Source: JAEINY01 sp942490535 (lineage in GTDB: Bacteria; Bacteroidota; Bacteroidia; Bacteroidales; Marinilabiliaceae). Taken from it: a stretch of DNA of 64,000 nucleotides. A program made the translations under genes and the position numbers. Within the stretch, counting starts at the first letter, position 1. The number at the start of each line of letters is the position of its first letter. Where the stretch lies: NCBI GenBank assembly GCA_942490535.1, contig CALNXQ010000001.1, positions 62,001 through 126,000 on the forward strand, in the 5' to 3' direction. Shown here piece by piece: positions 60,642-64,000 of the stretch. The notes under the pieces were generated by a model. That model worked only from the letters and a program-made list of their open reading frames with translations. It was not told where the DNA came from and ran no database searches.

Positions 60642-63044
60642 ATGAAGCAACTTGTATTAATAATAACATTGATTTCCATCTGTCTGAACGGCATGAGTCA
60701 GGAAGTCTTCTTTTTTAAGGAAGGCACGGATCAGACCTTTTACGATCAGGGGATAGTGGATTTGAATAGTTTAGGCAACAGTGTGTTTGAGCATACGGCA
60801 CCGCCATGTTGTCCGGGCTATAACGATAAAATGCCCTGCACATCTAATGCCTATAGTGGAACCTCGGCATTGAAATTTAGTTACACCTCCAATGCCGGAG
60901 GTAACTGGATCGCCAGTATTTTTAAGAGCGACTGGGGGGCTGTGGGAATTACGGCTTATACCGATTTGACTTTTTACATCTATTCAGAATCAGGAATGCC
61001 TCAGTCCGCTTTACCTGCGATTGGCTTAAAAGCCTTTCGAAATGATAACGGTGCAGAGGATAATTCGGCCACCTATCCGTTAGGTGATTATAACGAGGCC
61101 ATACCGGCCGGTCAGTGGACACTGGTTAAAATTCCCCTGGCCACCATCTTAAACGATGTTACTAACAATCATCTTAATTTCTCGCAGACCAAAGCGGTGG
61201 TTTTTAAACAATCGGAAGCCAATGGTGTACAGCGTACCTTTTATATGGATGATGTCGCTGTCAGTGTGGCAGTCACCCAAGTGGACCCGGTTCAAAATCT
61301 GAATGCTCAGGGCTATGATAGCCATGTGGAGCTGACCTGGACCAAACCTGGCGAAGGTTTAACCTACCGAATAGAGGCCTCCTTTGATGGAGGAGCCAAT
61401 TATGAACTAAGAGGTACTACCACTTCGGATTTCTACATGGATTTTGTGCGTGATAAAGGGACTAATCTTGCAGTCCGCTATCGAATTACGTCAGTGTTTG
61501 GAAGTACTGTTTCTGACCCGGTAGAGGGGCAAGCCAGTACCCGTGATTTTACCGATGAAGAGCTACTGGAGATGGTGCAGCAATATACCTGGCGTTATTT
61601 CTGGGATGAAGCACATCCTACTTATGGACTGATTCGCGAACGTACCAATGATGAAAATCCCAACCGCATTACTTCCGGTGGCACAGGTATGGGTTTGATG
61701 GCGCTGATTGTGGGCCATGAACGCAACTTCGCCCCTCAGCATGAAATTAAAAACCGTATTCTAAAAATATTAAACTTCCTGGATATCTGCCCCACCTATC
61801 ATGGTGCTTTTTCCCATTGGTATAACGGCGCTACCGGTCAGACCATTCCTTTTTCAGCGAAAGATGATGGGGGTGATATTGTGGAGACCTCGTTTGCAGC
61901 TGCCGGATTGATCGCATTGAAAAACTATTTTATTGGTGACGATGCACAGTCGGTGCAGATCAGGCAACTGGCAGATAAGATCTGGAAGGAGATCGAATGG
62001 AGTTGGTACCGACGTAACAATCAAAATGTGCTGTATTGGCACTGGTCACCTAACTATGGTTGGGACATGAATTTTGCCATTGGTGGTTTTAACGAAACCA
62101 TGGTCACCTATATAATGGCTGCTTCATCGCCTACTCATGGCGTACCGGCTGAGGTATACCACCAGGGATGGGCACGGAGTGGAGCCATCAAGAATCCTCG
62201 TCAGTTCTATGGGTATAACCTGGATCTGGCCCCTGATTATGGCGGCCCTATGTTCTGGATCCATTACACTCATTTGGGATTAAATCCGCATCAGATGAAA
62301 GATCAGTATGCCAATTACTGGACCGAGTCGGTGAATGTAGCTAAGATACATCACGCTTATGCCGTCCAGAATCCTAAGGGACACACCAACTACAGTGATA
62401 AAAACTGGGGCATCACAGCCAGTGACGATCCGGATGTGGGGTATCAGGAGCACCGGCCACAGCATAACGATAATGGTACCATTGCACCAACAGCTGCATT
62501 AGGGAGTTTCCCTTACACGCCACAAGAATCAATGAAAGCCCTGAAATACTTCTACCGCGAGCGAGGGGCAGACCTGTTTGGACCCATGGGGTTTTACGAT
62601 GCTTTTAACGATAATCAGAGTTGGGTGAAACAATCCTACCTGGCCATTGATCAGGGACCCATTCTTATTATGATGGAAAATCACCGAACAGGATTGATCT
62701 GGAATACGGTGATGAAGGATGCAGATGTCAAAGCCGGATTGAAGAAACTAGGATATGAAAAGGTAGATACCTCTATAGGCAAGGGGCCTAAAGTCAGAAA
62801 AGATGTGAAAGTGGTTCAGGAAGCGCAATCCAATCAATTTTCACTTTTATTTCCAGAGCCACTGGAAGCGCCTGTTGAAATAAATATTTATACCACGGAT
62901 GGTGTTCTTGTTCAGCATGAAAGGATGGATGATACAGGGCGTAGTTCCGTGGCGGTAAATGTAGCCTCGTTGGGCTATGGGATCTACTTGTTTACAGTTT
63001 TAGCAGGGAACTCAATTTATGGTGGAAAATTTCTAAATAAGTAA
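60642..63044 (+). CDS. Putative binding module-FN3-GH144-type glycoside hydrolase with T9SS domain
   Basis: An 800-residue secreted enzyme. A signal peptide (about 1-19), the same Cys-motif module as the previous protein (about 20-205, APPCCPGYNDKMPC), an FN3-like domain (about 215-300), a catalytic domain (about 305-705) and a C-terminal type IX sorting domain (about 725-800) follow in order. The catalytic part has YTWRYFWDEAHPTYG, SGGTGMGLMAL, GGDIVETSFAAAGL and the late NDNQSWVKQSYLAIDQG, as in the glycoamylase-like/GH144 family. GH144 members characterised so far are endo-beta-1,2-glucanases. The substrate here is inferred from family and from the GH3 neighbour. Confidence 0.82.
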   Translation: MKQLVLIITLISICLNGMSQEVFFFKEGTDQTFYDQGIVDLNSLGNSVFEHTAPPCCPGYNDKMPCTSNAYSGTSALKFSYTSNAGGNWIASIFKSDWGAVGITAYTDLTFYIYSESGMPQSALPAIGLKAFRNDNGAEDNSATYPLGDYNEAIPAGQWTLVKIPLATILNDVTNNHLNFSQTKAVVFKQSEANGVQRTFYMDDVAVSVAVTQVDPVQNLNAQGYDSHVELTWTKPGEGLTYRIEASFDGGANYELRGTTTSDFYMDFVRDKGTNLAVRYRITSVFGSTVSDPVEGQASTRDFTDEELLEMVQQYTWRYFWDEAHPTYGLIRERTNDENPNRITSGGTGMGLMALIVGHERNFAPQHEIKNRILKILNFLDICPTYHGAFSHWYNGATGQTIPFSAKDDGGDIVETSFAAAGLIALKNYFIGDDAQSVQIRQLADKIWKEIEWSWYRRNNQNVLYWHWSPNYGWDMNFAIGGFNETMVTYIMAASSPTHGVPAEVYHQGWARSGAIKNPRQFYGYNLDLAPDYGGPMFWIHYTHLGLNPHQMKDQYANYWTESVNVAKIHHAYAVQNPKGHTNYSDKNWGITASDDPDVGYQEHRPQHNDNGTIAPTAALGSFPYTPQESMKALKYFYRERGADLFGPMGFYDAFNDNQSWVKQSYLAIDQGPILIMMENHRTGLIWNTVMKDADVKAGLKKLGYEKVDTSIGKGPKVRKDVKVVQEAQSNQFSLLFPEPLEAPVEINIYTTDGVLVQHERMDDTGRSSVAVNVASLGYGIYLFTVLAGNSIYGGKFLNK

Positions 63045-63054
63045 AAGAGATAAA

Positions 63055-64000
63055 ATGAATAAGCTTAGTCTAGTCGGATTAATAGTCCTTTTTGTGTGGG
63101 GATGTTCAGGTAATAACAGTGAACCGGTAGCAGCAAAGAATCAATGGAACGATCAGCCGGAAATGGATCGGTTTCTGGATTCATTAATGACGGAGATGAC
63201 CCTGGAGGAGAAAATTGGTCAGACCGTATTATTTGCCAGTTGGTGGGATGTAACGGGTCCTGTTTCCGATAATAATATTGTGGAAGATGCGAAACAAGGT
63301 AAAGTGGGTGCTGTGTTTAATGCACTAACTGCTGATTTTATTTATCGCATGCAGAAGGAGGTGGTCGAAAATTCGCGTTTAGGAATACCCTTGTTATTCG
63401 GATATGATGTGATTCACGGCTATGCCACAACATTTCCTACTCCTTTTGCCATGTCGGCTTCCTGGGATCCTATCCAAATTGAAAAAAGTTGCCGGGTGGC
63501 TGCTATTGAGGCCGCTGCAGACGGTTTGAATTGGACCTTTGCTCCCATGGTTGACATAGCTCGTGATCCAAGATGGGGACGGATTGCTGAAGGAGCCGGT
63601 GAAGATACTTATCTGGGAAGTGTCATTGCGGCTGCTCAGGTAAGAGGTTTTCAGGGAACTGATTTATCTGATGAGTCAACTTTATTAGCTTGTGCCAAAC
63701 ACTTTGCCGCTTACGGGGCTGCTCAGGCTGGCAGGGATTATCATACCGTGGATATCTCGGAACGTGTATTGCGCGAAGTATACCTGCCGCCATTTAAAGC
63801 CGCTTGTGATGCAGGTGTGGCCACCTATATGACTGCCTTTAATGAATTGGATGGCACACCATGTTCGGCCCATGAACACCTGTTAAATGATATTCTGAAG
63901 GAGAAGTGGGGCTTCAATGGATTTGTAGTGACGGACTATACTTCAATTAAAGAGATGGTTAATCACGGCAGTGTGGCTGATGAGAAAGAAGCAGGAGAAG
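63055..64000 (+). CDS. bglX: GH3 beta-glucosidase lipoprotein, C-terminus cut by window edge
   Basis: The first 315 residues are visible and the gene runs past the window. The signal ends VWGC (Cys17), so it is a lipoprotein. The GH3 TIM-barrel domain shows MTLEEKIGQ, GYDVIHGY, FAPMVDIARDPRWGR, AKHFAAYG and the nucleophile Asp294 in VVTDYTSI. This is close to BglX-type periplasmic beta-glucosidases. It begins 10 bases after the GH144-type gene and would cleave short beta-glucosides released by that enzyme. The acid/base residue would lie in the missing C-terminal domain. Confidence 0.92.
   Translation, partial: MNKLSLVGLIVLFVWGCSGNNSEPVAAKNQWNDQPEMDRFLDSLMTEMTLEEKIGQTVLFASWWDVTGPVSDNNIVEDAKQGKVGAVFNALTADFIYRMQKEVVENSRLGIPLLFGYDVIHGYATTFPTPFAMSASWDPIQIEKSCRVAAIEAAADGLNWTFAPMVDIARDPRWGRIAEGAGEDTYLGSVIAAAQVRGFQGTDLSDESTLLACAKHFAAYGAAQAGRDYHTVDISERVLREVYLPPFKAACDAGVATYMTAFNELDGTPCSAHEHLLNDILKEKWGFNGFVVTDYTSIKEMVNHGSVADEKEAGE

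Overview
The window reads as chromosomal DNA of a Bacteroidota member. The evidence is a SusC/SusD pair, C-terminal type IX secretion sorting domains, three LytTR/LytS-type signalling genes sets, an AroF-chorismate mutase fusion, an archaeal/eukaryotic-type ProS, and many genes preceded by the TAnnTTTG -7 box typical of the phylum's sigma factor. The mix of genes would fit a free-living, polysaccharide-degrading lineage such as Marinilabiliales, but the family cannot be fixed from the sequence alone. I saw no rRNA, tRNA or CRISPR locus.

Layout. 1-11.2 kb: a truncated Ser/Arg-rich lipoprotein, proS, a hypothetical gene, pepT, ahpC, a complete class C group II intron sitting exactly behind the ahpC terminator, then pabB-tilS and ywbE. 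11.2-17.4 kb (minus strand): mnmA and the aromatic amino acid operon pheA-aat-aroF/CM-tyrA. This operon is preceded by a short Phe/Tyr-rich leader peptide, an antiterminator and a terminator, which form a textbook ribosome-mediated attenuator. 17.4-33.5 kb: a secreted endonuclease/exonuclease/phosphatase-family protein, a J-domain protein, a periplasmic-binding-domain sensor kinase, an ABC-F ATPase, a LytTR regulator with one intact and one degenerate LytS-type kinase, an alpha-solenoid exported protein, an aldo/keto reductase, an M64 peptidase, an MscS channel and an Lrp regulator.

33.5-46.4 kb: a two-gene 5'-nucleotidase, a uracil-DNA glycosylase homologue, yaaA, a DeoR regulator, an amidohydrolase, a tRNA-dihydrouridine synthase, a single-domain arabinose-5-phosphate isomerase, a phosphohexomutase, a cysteine hydrolase, a PfkB kinase with a one-base frameshift and an orphan sugar-binding lipoprotein. 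46.5-51.8 kb: a chemoreceptor, a small TolQ/MotA-like membrane protein, a second LytS/LytTR pair and a GIN-domain lipoprotein. 52-64 kb: a polysaccharide utilisation locus. It holds a membrane-tethered propeller/HTH regulator, susC (one-base frameshift), susD, a secreted binding-module protein, the same module fused to a GH144-type catalytic domain, and a GH3 beta-glucosidase that runs off the window. Together these suggest uptake and breakdown of a beta-glucan, possibly beta-1,2-glucan.

The most notable items that gene calling does not explain are the pheA attenuator, two non-coding arrays of degenerate repeats with strict periods of 21 bp (28704-28976) and about 41 bp (12791-12996), the kinase that has lost its histidine, a tandem 7-mer directly before a start codon in the polysaccharide locus, and a paired copy of a Cys-containing putative binding module. 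Two single-base frameshifts (near 44468 and 56801) are either real inactivations or assembly errors.
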